DNA of 64,000 bases from Calcarisporiella thermophila CBS 279.70. Its lineage: Eukaryota; Calcarisporiellomycota. The notes under the pieces are model-generated. The model ran no database searches. It worked only from the letters and a program-made list of their open reading frames with translations, and was not told the DNA's origin. This document shows, piece by piece, positions 1-11,740 of the stretch. Every line of letters starts with the position of its first letter. Within the stretch, counting starts at the first letter, position 1. The translations under genes and the position numbers were made by a program. Location: the NCBI RefSeq assembly GCF_041956535.1, contig NW_027192195.1:242336-306335 (forward strand). The letters are read 5' to 3'.

Positions 1-241
1 TTTTTTAACGGTTTTTCTCTTGAGAAAAGTACCGCTTGATACAATATAAACACTCCCTCCTCTACATGTGCCGCGACACTTAGCTCCCAACCCATCCTCT
101 CCCCTCCCAATCGCGAAAAGAAAACCACACCAATCGCTTTTCATCGGTGATGGGCTCATGACAGGCCCTGATCAAGTTTTGGAAACACTCATCAACCAGC
201 CGTAAATCACATTCACTACTTCAAAATCCCTCGTTTCCCCC

Positions 242-888
242 ATGTTCAAATCAACATGCATGTTACTTCTTTTACTCATTATCTCTTGCTCCATAACTAC
301 TGCGCTCTCTAGCCCACTCGGGCGCCGGAAGGATGCAGTAAGGCTGAACGAATCTCAGAAAACGTATAGAATACCGTGGTAGCTTCTTTCTCTCTATCGA
401 GTTTACCCCTAATGTCTCTACCATTTAGTCTAGGTAACAGCCTGACTGCTTCCCAGCGTGACGAATATACCGATTTTCTTGAGACTCTAGAGCTTGAGGC
501 TCGCTTACTCTCCTCCCTCATTAATCGGCAATGTCCTTCGGCATCCGAGGAACAATGGCACTGGTCCGTATTCATTCGGTATCTCAAGAGAGAATTTCCT
601 TACTGGGCGAATGACCTCGATGCCTGGACTCGTGTCACGATGGAGCTTGACTCATTCGAAGACTGGGAAGAGTTTTTGAGGCAGCTAGCGGATCAAGTTC
701 AAAAAGCGGAGACTCTATACAATCTCGATGTCAGACACAGGCATCCAACCAACGCAGTGCACCCGGCGCCGTGTCTACCCGCTGGAAACGTAAGTGATGC
801 GACTACAAAGCAAAGGATAAGCGAAATGGAACAAGAGCTAATGGACGTGATGGATCGATGTCGAAATGGAGGGGGCGAATGTCCTTGA
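242..888 (+). CDS. Putative small secreted protein, orphan (2 exons)
   Basis: Exons 242-363 and 429-888 (193 aa). I do not recognise the family. The first exon encodes a Lys-containing start followed by a run of Leu/Ile and small residues (about residues 7-23), a clear signal peptide, so the product is probably secreted. The rest is hydrophilic, Glu/Arg/Trp-rich and helical-looking, with four Cys in the mature part (around residues 86, 146, 185 and 192). The splice join is inferred: donor GTATAG at 364 and acceptor TTTAG ending at 428 keep the frame exactly and attach the signal peptide to the long downstream frame; without splicing the signal peptide hits a stop at 380. It lies tail-to-tail with the metalloprotease gene. 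An unspliced start at 376 would give a 170-aa protein without a signal peptide. An effector-like or cell-wall role is possible but unproven. Confidence 0.55.
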
Positions 889-1163
889 CGAAATGGAATA
901 TCGCAATATTTATTGCTAATTTATAAGTAATATATTTGTAAATATCAAGTTTTTGCTTCCTTTTTTTTCCCTTTAATTGTACCATTATACCACTGAGTAT
1001 TATAATTGGCCGAAATAAATATTTTCTATTGATGATATCGGATATAAAGCAAAGTGACCATTGAGAGAGGATGTAGAAGGATGTAGAAAGAAAGGTTGAA
1101 CCAGTATATACAAGAGCCATTCAATAAGGTGAGGTGGAGATATATATCAGGAGAGTACGGCGG

Positions 1164-2544
1164 TTAAAAGTTCAAAATTGGGTACAAGATGAATAGAGAT
1201 GCCATGAATAGAATGTTTGGGGCGAGTCCCATTGCAGAAGATTTTACGAAGCCTGAAGGCAAATTGACGGGCAGCGGTTGATCCCTGGTTGAGTACCCCA
1301 TAGAGCTCAGCACCTGCATCAGCTTTGGTCCGATGGGGCCAGAACCTCCGCCTCGACGCACCGCCTCTTGAAGCGTCACGCCCTGGTCCTGGATGAACCG
1401 CATGAGAAAATCGGCGGTATTTGTATAGGTCCTATAGTCCACGTGGGAGATGCTGGAGCCATCGCTGAAGGGTTTAATCGAGGTTTCCAGAACGACTGCG
1501 TCCTGGGTTGTCGACTTTCCTTCGGGAAGGAATCCAAGACTGTCGGGGGTGGTTGCGATATTCATCATCTGCGTTCCAATCCGGACCAAGTCCGGGGATC
1601 CCTGTAAGATGGAGTTCAGGTCACTTGGAGAGATGAAATCAGAAGGAGCCGATGAGACGGCATTGTTGAGATCCTGCGTGTTTTGAGTGGTATGCTTAAG
1701 GTCGGGGAGGGTGACGGCATACCGATCGAAGACATACTCATAAAATTGGCTGATCCTGACCTGGCCAAGCCTGTTTTCAGAGGCGGTCAAGTCTGGAGTG
1801 AGCAAGGAGGAAGTGATGTAATCGGACCAGCTATTAGATAGATCAGAACAGGGTTAGATGGGGTCAGTCTAGCTTTAAGTCGGCAAGTAATGCCTCTAAC
1901 ACCATCGTCGTGTTTTACCTTGACGTGAATCCTAGCCCATGCATCAATTCGTGCAATACTACGAACAAAAAGTCGCTTTGGTTCTCTCCTATTGGCGTGG
2001 CGCCGTTAAACCAGAACGGAGCATCTGCATTGAATGCCGCTTGGATATCATATTGGCTGTATTGAGGGTGCGCGGAGAAATTCATTTGCTTCACGAGAGC
2101 TTGCGGATATAGCCTGGTCATGCCGTCGTTGTCTTTGAGCGGATGCATCCTTGCCGGTCTTGCACCGCCCAAGACTAGAAACCCACCATTGGTGCAGGCA
2201 CCTTGCTCACGGCAGAAAGAGTAGTAGGAGGCGTTGACCGATACGGGCTGGGAGAGAATGAGGGAGGCGGATATGATCTGGCCAGCGGTTTCAAAGGCAG
2301 CCTGAGCTTCGGCGCAGTTTTTATCGGTCCTACAAGCGAAGTTGATGGAGAATGAATTGTTGCTCGAGGGTTGGGTGGCAACATCCAAGAACAATCTCGG
2401 TTTAGTTTGAAGCGGACAAGGAACGGCATGACGCACGGGTATCAGAGGGTTGGGCTGGTCATAACAGGTATAGGAGGTAGGCGAGGGCGCAGCGAAAGCC
2501 AGTGCCGGCATCAGGATGAGTAATAGAAGGTAGAGGAGTGTCAT
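1164..2544 (-). CDS. Secreted zincin-type metalloprotease with GPI-like C-terminus
   Basis: Exons 2544-1919 and 1830-1164 (430 aa). A typical signal peptide (residues 1-19, Leu-rich, ending Phe-Ala-Ala) is followed by a Cys-containing domain and the zinc-binding motif HELMHGLGF at about residue 198, i.e. HExxH with a downstream Gly as in metzincin-like proteases; the third zinc ligand is not obvious. Exon 1 ends just after the motif (HGLGFTS) and phase 2 joins to SWSDYITSS in exon 2. The last ~20 residues are hydrophobic after a small-residue stretch, which looks like a GPI-anchor signal, so it may be cell-surface bound. Donor GTAAAA and acceptor AATAG were chosen because they restore the frame. 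Family membership beyond zincin is uncertain; similar HELMHGLGF proteins are known to me only as uncharacterised fungal secreted proteins. Confidence 0.8.
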
Positions 2545-3389
2545 GCTTAGTTAATGAATTGTCAGGTACTTCGGCAGACTTTCTGGGTGTCTTTGTTTTT
2601 ATATAAATATTTCTATGGAAAAAAGAAAAATTTGCTTGGCGTTTCCGTTAATATTATTGAAGGTGTTTAATTCTTTTACTAAAAACAACGGGGATGCCAA
2701 GATATATAAGGCAAAGAGATACTTTATTTAGAATATTTTACTCAAAGTTTACCCGTCCGCCTGCCCCTGAGATTTTAATTTTTGAATCCCCTATCGAAAA
2801 CAGAATAAATATGCGTTTAGTAAACACGGCCAACACAATCAATTGACGGCGGAAATCGCCCGCAAAAATAGCAAAACAATACAAAAGAGAATGTCGATGT
2901 TAAAGCGTCAGTCAAATCAGAACAGGTGGTTACCGTGACAGACTTTTTGCCCACATCACCATTAGAAATGGTGTTGGTTTAATTTTGGGTTATACTAGCA
3001 CAGAGGAGTCATCCCAATATGTATCCACTGTGACTCTGTATGCCCGTGCGCAAAGAGAAAAAAAAGTGAAGATGGGCAGGAGATGAATCGTTTTACTTAC
3101 TTTTGCAGACAGGGGGCTGGAACGGAAGAGTGCAAGTTTGAAAGAGGTATAGGCTAGGGCCGCTTTTTAAAGTAAACAAGCGACTTGGAATCCTACTCTG
3201 ATTCGTCCAGTGCCCAAAGAACCTAACCTAGCTCTTGTTAAAAACAAATTTGAGGAACGAGGCTTGTGGCACTAATTGCACTAGTGTATTCATCGAGGCC
3301 ATTTCTCTTTCCAAGCTATTTCATATAATATACCGTATGAATATTTATTCCAGGTCCATTTATCCCTAATAATACCATCCCGTATAAGC
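2545..3389. other. Intergenic, divergent promoters
   Basis: 845 bp between the start of the metalloprotease gene (minus) and CHS7 (plus). AT-rich with no coding frame I would support. It holds a TATAAATA-like stretch at about 2600 suitably placed for the protease gene. Nothing else stands out. Confidence 0.5.
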
Positions 3390-4580
3390 ATGGATAGAGC
3401 AGCACCAGAGCTACAAAAAATTAAATTTGGCCTCTTCGATGGCATCTGCGAGAGAGTCTCGCTTCCCCTTTGCCCCCTCATCGGCCCTCCAACTGCGGGC
3501 TTTACACCGCCTCAATATGATGGGGTGGAAGCCCTCTGTTATAGCAGAAACATCGAGATAGCCAGCACGCTCATTTTCCAACCTGCAACGCTCATTATCC
3601 ATTTCGTATCCCTCATCATGACATCCATTATGATATACCACATCAAGTCGAAGTACACTGCCGTCGGTAAGTGGTGCTTCTGCTCAACGATGCCCTGCGT
3701 TTCTATTTGACCCGGCCTCGGGTCACTCTTGGCGTGGTTCGTCCTGACGGTCTAACTATTTTCTAGGTCGTAAGGAGATCGTCATGTTCTTTTACCTGTA
3801 TATGCTCACCACTTTCCTCGAGATGCTCCTTGTCAGCGGCATTATACCCACTGCTTCCGTAGTATATCCCGTGAGTATATCGATTGCATCCTTCATCTTG
3901 ATATCGCGTAGCCAGTGTTCTGACGATTTATGGTTAGTATTTCGCCGCTGCCCATGTGGGGCTAATAACAGCAACTCTGTGGTGCTTGATGTTGAATGGA
4001 TTTGTCGGGTTCCAGTTTGCGGAGGATGGCACCCCATGGTCGCTTTGGTCCATCCGATTGAGCTCCTTCTTCTTCTTTGCGGTCTCCATGTTTATTGCCG
4101 TGGCCACCTTCCGCCCCATTCCTCCGTTCAATCCCACCTTCCCCACAGCGTTGTGGATAGTCTATTTCATATTTAATGGTCTCCTCTTGCTCATCTACGT
4201 TGTATCGCAAATCGTGCTGGTTCTCAACACGCTTGAGGATCGCTGGCCACTCGGCGACATTTCTTTCGGGGTTTTGTTTTTCACCATCGGCCAGGTCGTG
4301 TTGTTTGTCTTCTCGCAGATGATTTGCGACACGGCAAAGCACTATATAGGTAGGTGCTGCATCCAGCCTGTGCAGATGGCCAGGGTGCTTATCTTGTTTT
4401 CCTATGATAGATGGCCTATTCTTTGGCACTATTTGCAACCTACTCGCCGTCATGATGGTGTACAAATATTGGGATTCGATCACCAAGGAGGATCTCGAGT
4501 TCTCCGTGGGTAGCAAGCAAAATGTATGGGAGATCAAAGAGCTGCTTGGAGATGAGGAGCAGTCGCACTACCATTATTAA
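3390..4580 (+). CDS. CHS7: Chitin synthase export chaperone Chs7
   Basis: Four exons 3390-3666, 3767-3870, 3938-4349 and 4411-4580 (320 aa), all joined in frame with GTAAGT, GTGAGT and GTAGGT donors. This is the fungal Chs7 family (PF12271), an ER multi-span membrane protein needed for chitin synthase III (Chs3-type) to leave the ER. Visible features are the N-terminal [20 protein letters not shown] signature (residues 13-32), about seven hydrophobic segments starting near residue 60, the DRWPLGD segment near residue 216, and an acidic cytosolic tail ending HYHY. Length matches the family (about 310-340 aa). A first intron sits in the TM2 region. Confident identification from the signature and topology. 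Confidence 0.93.
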
Positions 4581-5286
4581 TGCCTGAGCCTAGTCTCTTC
4601 ACTTATATATACACCTATTTCATTTTTTATATCACTGATTTGAATTCCTTGTTTCCTTTATTTTTTTTTTCCCTTCTCTCTCTCCTCCCTTCTCATTCGT
4701 ATTCACACATATATCGCTGCCCAAACACAACAACTAACTTCAGAATGAAAAAAAAATATTAGTAAATAAACTGGCATAGAGTTGCAACGAGGCTGGGGAA
4801 TAGTGGCTGAAAGGTAGAGCTTCTGTATAAGCGGAAGTGCGAAGGGCAATTAATATGCTGCATAGGTTTCCTAATAGTATTCCGGCACAAGTATACGATT
4901 TAGAGTTTAGTATGGAGATCCTAACTCAAATGAACTTTAATTTTGGTAGTTGAGCATTTTTTATTTGAGCGGAAAGGGAAAACCCTTTCACTCAACCCTT
5001 CTTTTACTCCCTTATCCTTTTATTGCTTTTTATTATCGCCTGGCCCATAGACGACAGTAGTTTTTTTTTCTAAAAAAAAATACGCTGCCCACGTTCAAAT
5101 CGATCTCCACCACCACCATCTAATTGAGATCGCTCTCCTTTCCTTCCTTTGTGTTTCTCTTATTATCCAAATCACCCATTTCTTGTTTGAGTGTCATCTT
5201 AGAAACTAATCCGATCTGCTCTTCGCCTTCTTTGCACCGCCTTACTGAAATAAGGAATCCATCTGTAATCAATCACTCAACTGAAG
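4581..5286. other. Intergenic between CHS7 and LIM gene
   Basis: 706 bp holding the CHS7 3' end and the promoter and leader of the LIM-domain gene. The last 200 bp are C/T-rich, a common pattern before fungal start codons. No RNA gene or coding frame seen. Confidence 0.4.
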
Positions 5287-7246
5287 ATGGCCGACGCTCG
5301 TATCAGCCAGTTATTACCGATGATAAAGTGCTCCGACTGCGGGGAGGATGTGGAGTTCCGCAAACTGGGAGACCACATTTGTTCAAAGGCTCCTCCAATG
5401 CCTGAGCTGCCCGCCTCTCTGCGGAAGCCTTCAGCTAGAGGACAGCCCCCACCTCCCGTCTCTACAGGTACATACACATGGGATTTTGATTGAGAATTAT
5501 TTGAGTTCATCCGTATCCTTATGATTATGTCATTTTCTTCTGTGCGATCCCTCTCCCTTTATCCCAGATTCGCTCTATGAAAATTCCCATTCCTTCAATC
5601 AAGGCTCTACTCGCTCGCCGGTCGATCGCATCTCTCCACGCTATCGCGAGAGCAACGACGAGTATTCGCGCTCCACCATGGAATCCCACCGTGAGCAAAA
5701 ACCCTCCCTCCCATTCCTAGAAAAGTACACCAAACAACGCAGCCCTACCAGCACCACCTCGTCCACAGATTCCGATTTCTTCATTGGCAATGGAAAGCGC
5801 TCCCCAGCTGGTGGTCGTGCTCCCCCATCGGGGGCACGCGATTTCGACGATGACGACGATGAGGGCTACGGATACAGTAAGTCCTCCGCGCCGAAAGGCT
5901 ATCGACGAAACGATTTTGATTATGGCGGAGGGGGGCGGACGAGGGAGAACAGTATCAGGGATATGTCGGAGCCTTTTCGGAATAACTCGTATGACAATCA
6001 TAGCTTTCTATCCAAGCCTGGGCTAGAATATGAGAGTATACAGCGCAGTCGGTCACAGGACGACTATTACCCTCCCCGTGGGGAGAGCCGGGGCCCGCGA
6101 GACACGAATACAAGTGCGGGCGGGGGTGCATTCGACGCCCTGATGCAGGATTTGATGAGGGAGATGGGAGACACTTCCCTGGACGGCGCTGGAGGCGGAG
6201 GGGGAAGAGGAAGAGGGCCGGCAGGGATCAAGGGGGGAAAGTGCGCCAGGTGTGGAAACGGAATCGAGCGGGAGGAGGGGTTCCGTGAAGCTCTGGGCAA
6301 AATGTTCCATACGCGGTGCTTTCACTGTTCGGTGTGCCGAAAGCCCCTGGCAAAGGATTACTTCGAGCTGGGCGGGGACCTGTTTTGCGGGAGGGACTAT
6401 CCCGGGAAGAACGGTGCCAAAGCTCGGGAAATGTGTGCCGAGTGGTAAGTTCCTCTCTTGACTTCCCCCCCCCCCCCCGGGTGCGATCCCGAGATCAGAG
6501 ATCTCCTACTTCACTAATCATTTGTACTCGATTGTTTAGTCATTCCCCCATCCTCTCGGATGCCGTCTTTTCCAACGGAAAGCCTTACCACCGTGAGCAT
6601 GTTCGTTGCTATCACTGCCGCCTCCCGATCGAGCGCGCTGCTGGGGGGCCAGTAGAGCACCGGGGGAAGATCTATTGCCGCGAGGATTTTGCGGACCTCT
6701 TTCTGCCAAAATGTCGGGCATGCGGGTTGCCCGTGGAGGGTCAGGCGGTGTGCGCGAGCAAGCTGGAGGGTAAGTGGCACACCCACTGTTTTGGATGCAG
6801 GACTTGTCGTAAGCCGTTTCCCGACGGGAGTTTTTACGTGTGGGAGAATGCCCCCTATTGCAAGAGGCACTATCATAAGCTCAACAACTCACTGTGTAAA
6901 AAGTGCGACGATGCCATTGAAGGCCCTTGTGCCCAGACCATTGAAGGGTGGAGATTCCATCCTCCGTGCTTTACGGTAAGTGCTAACAATGGCTTCAGTT
7001 TAACTTTTCTCTCCCCTCCCTTCTGATCTTCACTTTCCCATTGCTCCACCCTCTCCGCATAATTCGGGTCCCTAACCGTATCTTCTTGTTTTGCGGTTTT
7101 TTTTTCACACTACTTTTTAGTGCGTTGTCTGCAGAGCACCCATCACAGATGTGTATTACATGGTCGACAAACGATTCTATTGCGAAGCGCATGTGGAGAG
7201 ACAACGGCGAGCTGAGAAACGCCGGACTATGTTTAAACAGATTTAA
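5287..7246 (+). CDS. Four-LIM-domain paxillin-like protein
   Basis: Exons 5287-5467, 5568-6444, 6540-6975 and 7121-7246 (539 aa). The N-terminus carries a short Cys2-HisCys zinc-ribbon-like motif (CxxC...HxC, residues 16-32), then a long Gly/Ser/Arg-rich low-complexity region with an acidic patch (about 110-290). The C-terminal half has four LIM domains: the first at about 315-370 (CARC...HTRCFHC...FCGRDY), the second crossing the exon 2/3 junction, the third and the fourth (residues ~465-525, ending FYCEAH) crossing the exon 3/4 junction. Exon joining reconstructs the second Cys of LIM2 (TG|T) and the CxxC of LIM4. This architecture is that of fungal Pxl1/leupaxin-type scaffolds acting with Rho GTPases at growth sites and the division ring; the exact orthology is inferred. 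A poly-C tract of about 12 nt lies inside intron 2. Confidence 0.88.
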
Positions 7247-7631
7247 TAGTATATATGTTTGTTTGTTTTTTTTTTTCGCTTGTTTTTTTATATAGTTGTT
7301 AATTACTTTTTTGTTTCCTTTTTTTTTCCCCTTTACTTCGTTTAAACATAATTCTATTCTCTTCAAACTAGTTCTTCTTCTTTTTTGGTGGTTAGTTTTT
7401 TTTTTCCTTTCCTCCCTCATTTTCGGCAGGGTTGAGGTTTAAGGTGTGTGCGTGTGTGAGAGTGTGTGTTTGTATAAAGCTCAATTTTATTCAGTCGTGT
7501 TTGTACAAACCTATTGTCACGATCTAGTAATAAATAGGCGAGCAAGTGAGGTCAAGATTATCGAAGCCACTGAGCCTTAATTCGATTTCCCTGCTTGCCT
7601 ATTCCTACCCAATATCGTAACATCGCTCATC
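7247..7631. other. Intergenic with GT-rich microsatellite
   Basis: 385 bp between two plus-strand genes. T-rich 3' region of the LIM gene, then an imperfect (GT)n tract at about 7444-7472. No gene seen. Confidence 0.5.
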
Positions 7632-8843
7632 ATGATGCCTCAGAAATCTTCACGAGACGACTCGCCCACTTTACCGCGATTCTCATCCATGTAAGTTTAT
7701 TGTCCGAGAGGAGGGAAAAGAGGGGAGAAACAGGAGCAGGGGGTGTGAAAAGAGGTCTGCGGAGGAGAGGGATAAGTTTGCTCCCCGTCTTGACCAACCA
7801 TTAGCTAACCTCGTTGATTACATTTGTAAAAGCTACTCTCCTAATCCCTCACAACCACCTGGGCCTGCAGCAACACCATCTCACTACCATCAGAACTCCT
7901 TCCCCACGTTGTTAGATGCATCCACTGTATCGCTTGAATCCAACGAGAGACAGGCTCCCCCTTCGACTCTTCCCTCCATCTCCACATTTTTTCCGCCGGC
8001 AAACCAAATACCCTACTCCAATAGCCCGATGCGGCCATACTTGGGGCAAAACAGCCCCTTCAACTCGAGAGAGAGCAGCGTAGTGAACAATAATAATGAA
8101 TCACCGTCTCCCACACAAGGACCCACGGAGGTTAGAGCCCCCGGAAATGAGATGGAGAGTGTAAGTCGACTGTTCCTTTTTTTATTTTTTTTCTCTTCCT
8201 CCTCCCACACTGGCCACGCCCCCCCCCCCCTCCCATCCTCTAAGATCTCTACTCTATTTTCCTACTCGATTTCAAGTCCAATCCCGCTGACCCCCTCCCA
8301 TTTGGTTATATGTATAGGTTTTGAATAATTGCCACGAGCTCTCGCAATTCGCCACCCATTATATTCAAGGCGGCTCTCCTTCTGAAGATCAGATATGGGA
8401 TATGGCAAACAAATCCTATGATATTTTGAGATCGCTTATGGGCATGAAGGCGGCGTTAGGCACTAAACAGGCCATGGATGAGAAACGGGCGGGGGAAGCT
8501 GAGGTGGACGCTATTCGAAGCAAACGCTTTAGCTACGAGTCCTCTGCCCCATTCCTGACCAAGTTTCGGAAACGAGCGGTAGGTAGTCCATGGAGCCATT
8601 TTTTTCTTCGCGCTCTTGGGCATTCCCCCTTTTGGACATTGGGTCTTAGGATTCATCCGCGGCTATTTCATTTTTGCTTAGAAACGAACCGCTTCTCCGG
8701 GGATCTGCCACAGCTGCAACACAACCGAAACTCCGGAGTGGAGGCGCGGGCCCGATGGCGCACGAACCCTATGCAATGCTTGTGGCCTTGTGTATGCCAA
8801 GTTGACGAAGAAGCGAGCGGAACAGAACTATCCCCATAAATGA
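7632..8843 (+). CDS. GATA-type zinc-finger transcription factor
   Basis: Exons 7632-7690, 7833-8160, 8318-8578 and 8682-8843 (269 aa). The last exon encodes one class IV zinc finger [16 protein letters not shown]...LCNACGLxYAK (residues ~222-250) followed by a basic tail (LTKKRAEQ), the DNA-binding unit that reads GATA sites. The N-terminal ~130 residues are Pro/Ser/Asn-rich (activation- or linker-like), the middle exon is helical and charged. All four exons keep frame and use GTAAGT or GTAGGT donors. The start is the first of two adjacent ATGs at 7632. Loop length (18 residues between Cys pairs) and the [15 protein letters not shown] sequence resemble fungal GATA proteins of the WC-2/Gat type, but no PAS domain is present, so light sensing is not implied. 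Confidence 0.88.
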
Positions 8844-9466
8844 GACCCACCTGATTTGGGCGGCGGGCCTTTGTCCTCACCCTCCGTTCCCCCTTCCCCA
8901 CCCTCCCCCCCCCCCCCACTCTCCCCACTCCCAAGAACCATACTTCGCATCTTTCATGTAAAAGAATAGGGCTGTTCCACACTTCTTGGCACATAATATA
9001 CCGTGAATAGTCTTTTTTTTTGTATATATTGATATATCTATTTATATATATTGCTTTTCTCCCCAACCCGCTTCTCCTTTTTCTTTTTGCCTCCTTTGTG
9101 GGTCTGGCGTCTAGGTTGGTTATTTTGCTGCCTTTTTTTCCGATTTTTTAGACAGCGGTTGTGAGTGAATTGGCTGTTATCTTGATGCTGCCAATTCTCT
9201 ATTTGTTTCTCTTTTCCTACTATCTCTCTGCGTCCTTTCCTTGCTGTTCTTGTTTAGTGCTCTTCCCGATTCATCATAATAAAAAATGCATCAATATATA
9301 TATTAACATGACAGAGAAAGAATTAAAAACAAAAACTAAGTGGCGTTTGTATTGTACAAGTGAGTGTATATGTCTTAGTCTGGGAGAGAGTGGTGCATGT
9401 GTGGGGGATGGAGGGTGGGGAGAAAGGACGGACAAAGTGACCACGTAGGGGAGCAGGGGAGTGAGG
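8844..9466. other. Convergent 3' intergenic region
   Basis: 623 bp between the converging GATA-factor and methyltransferase genes. Contains a poly-C run near 8907 and pyrimidine/TA-rich DNA (9020-9050). No gene or RNA seen. Confidence 0.45.
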
Positions 9467-10717
9467 TTAGGAGAGTGGGTCGGATTTGGAGGAATCGTCC
9501 TCCTCCTCGGTGAGGGATGTGCGTGAGGTGACGAAGGACTCCCGGACCATCCCCCCTCCTTGCGCACTGTCGAACTTCCTTCCGACGGCAACGTAGTATT
9601 CGATGTAGGGCAAGACTCGCTCGCCGGCACTCAGTCTGCGCTTCACGGCGGCCAAATCCAGGTTCACGCCTTGCACCTTTACGAAGGGAGCCAGCGCCCC
9701 CCAGAACTGCAACCAGCACGCCTTTTGCAGGGCACCGATGCGGCCGCCCCAGCGTCCGATCGGGACGCTGCGATGCGCGGTGTGGGTGGCTTCAAGGCTC
9801 TCCTGGAGGAGCTCCCCGAGCCTCCTCCCGACGCCGAGGTCGAGATGGCGCGACTTTAGCGCATCGATCACGGGCGGGCTGATGACATCCCTTGCTCGCC
9901 TCAGCTCCATGTCCGGCTCCACCAGCTCGACGTAGCCGCCCGGCTTGGTGACTCGCTGGAGCTCGTGCATGATGCGGGCCCACTGCTCGGTGGTGTAGGC
10001 GAGGCCCATTCCCCGCTGATAGACGAAGTCGAAGGTGTCGTCGGCGAACGGAAGCCCGTTGAGGGCATTGGCGGTGACGTATTGCACGTTGGGAGGGACG
10101 GGCGGCTCCGCCTCTCCTCCCTCGCTTTTGCCCTTGCCCTTGACATCCTGCCCACTCCCATCCGAGGCGGGCACGGCTGGGCTCACGTCCAGGCCCACGA
10201 ACTCGCACTCGGGGAAGTGCATGGCCATTTCGCGCATCCAGAATCCGGCCGCGCAGCCCATCTCCAGCACCTTGGCCCCTTCCTTGCGCAGCATGGGTTC
10301 CACGGGGGCGCTGAACAGGCCGAGCGTTTGCCGGACGATCTCGTGCTCGTGCTGGAGCCGCGTTAGCTCGAGGCTGTCGATGGGGAGCGGGTAGACCGTG
10401 TTGGGATCGTCGTAGTACATCCGGCCCTCCCACCAGACGTAGGGGCCGTCGAGGGCGTCGAGGGCGTCGTCGGCGGGATGGAATGAGTCGGCGGCGTTGG
10501 GGGGCACACTCTTCTCGGAGGGGGGTGGGGTTGCGTTGCGCGTTGTCTCGGCGGGGGGCGGAGAGGGAGCGGTGGTCTTGTTGTGCCGGGAGGAGAGGAC
10601 ACTTGCGACCATGCTTAAGCGGTTGCTCTGTTTCTTCTTTTCCTTGTCGCCCTGCTTCTCCCTGAGAGGGGTCTCGCTCGGGATACTAGGTTTCTTTTTG
10701 CCGAAGAGGAATGGCAT
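9467..10717 (-). CDS. Class I SAM-dependent methyltransferase
   Basis: Single exon, 416 aa. A basic, Pro-rich N-terminus (~1-85) precedes a Rossmann methyltransferase domain: motif I VLEMGCAAGFW (about residue 150), acidic strand end EFVGLDVSP (~175), motif with ANALNGLPFADDTFDFVYQR (~215-235) and post-motif GGYVELVEPD (~265). The order and spacing are those of Methyltransf_25/UbiE-like enzymes that include fungal LaeA-like and velvet-associated proteins; the substrate cannot be told. An insertion of Gly/Lys/Glu-rich residues (~185-205) separates motifs I and II. The gene is intronless and strikingly GC-rich compared with AT-rich neighbours, with a Ser/Asp-rich tail. Confidence 0.85.
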   Translation of the reverse strand: MPFLFGKKKPSIPSETPLREKQGDKEKKKQSNRLSMVASVLSSRHNKTTAPSPPPAETTRNATPPPSEKSVPPNAADSFHPADDALDALDGPYVWWEGRMYYDDPNTVYPLPIDSLELTRLQHEHEIVRQTLGLFSAPVEPMLRKEGAKVLEMGCAAGFWMREMAMHFPECEFVGLDVSPAVPASDGSGQDVKGKGKSEGGEAEPPVPPNVQYVTANALNGLPFADDTFDFVYQRGMGLAYTTEQWARIMHELQRVTKPGGYVELVEPDMELRRARDVISPPVIDALKSRHLDLGVGRRLGELLQESLEATHTAHRSVPIGRWGGRIGALQKACWLQFWGALAPFVKVQGVNLDLAAVKRRLSAGERVLPYIEYYVAVGRKFDSAQGGGMVRESFVTSRTSLTEEEDDSSKSDPLS

Positions 10718-11740
10718 GGGGGGCGAGGAGAACAGGGGGAGGGGGAGAGGGGAGATGAGGACAGTGGGTCAATCAAGAGAGGCTGCTGTAAATGAGACGG
10801 GAGATGGAATGACAGGCTGGCCTGAAATATAAGGGGAAGAGGGGGGGGGGAGGAGGAATCCGGAAAATGAATCCGAAGCAAGAACAATGACTAATTTGAA
10901 CCAAAGCGTGCGAGAGAAGAGCTCTGTGGAAACGACGGCAGGATAAAAGCGCAGCCGCCCTTGACAAAGCGGAATATGCAGGCAATAAGAGTTAGCACGG
11001 AATAAAGAAAGAGACGGAATTTGAAGTGCGCAGGTAAATAAACCAAAATTCAACGCCCTCCCGGCCAACCTGTGATGTGCCTGTTTCGGGCTTCACAAGG
11101 AATTTCTCCTCTTTGAGCGCAGGCTCTTCTAGGTTTTATCGCTACTCGGGTCGATCATCGGGTGAGGCCTTGCCTCGAGGCTAGATAACCAAGAGCGCCC
11201 CGCCATTGGCTGCGGAGTTTTGCAAGCTGATTGGGTCCAAGGGGGAAATAGGGAGCGTAATTACGTAGGCTTCAAGTTAGATGAAACCTTGATTCACATC
11301 AAACACGTTTCCACAATGTATCGCTGCAGCCCTGCCCGCGTGCACCTTCCAAGGTCGCTTCTCGAAGAACCTTGTTCCCTGCCGGCTCAGAGCGCCCGCC
11401 AAATCCGGCCGCCTAGCCTTCCGCATGGACCAGATCGTTTGCCCACGCGGGCGATAAGCAAGTCTGGGTCGGTGGAGCCAACCGGTCGCCCGGGCGGCTC
11501 CAATTTACAAAGCGGCCTCAGAATTGGGCCCTGCTGATGCCATTCACCCTTCAGCCGAGCTATTGGGGCCGGGAAAAGAAGCCCCATTCTATTCAGCGCT
11601 ATCTTTTATTCAGGGAGTCGAAAAATGAGAGGCCAGGGGGGCTTGTACAAAGTATGTGCATAGGGGACCCCCCTCAAGGGATCCTTCCACGAGGTGTTAT
11701 CTACTCGCTATTAGGTCTCGGCGACAGTTCACAAAGCTAT
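10718..11740. other. Intergenic, no supported gene
   Basis: About 1 kb, GC-moderate. It holds the upstream region of the methyltransferase gene and the downstream region of the small orphan gene. Short frames on both strands lack start context, splice support or recognisable domains, so none is called. Confidence 0.4.

Noticed and set aside
3784-4176. Open frame inside CHS7
   Set aside because: It reads through two CHS7 introns in one frame; the spliced model gives a full CHS7.
11220-11740. Open frames between methyltransferase and small orphan genes
   Set aside because: No start context, splice support or homology features; treated as non-coding.
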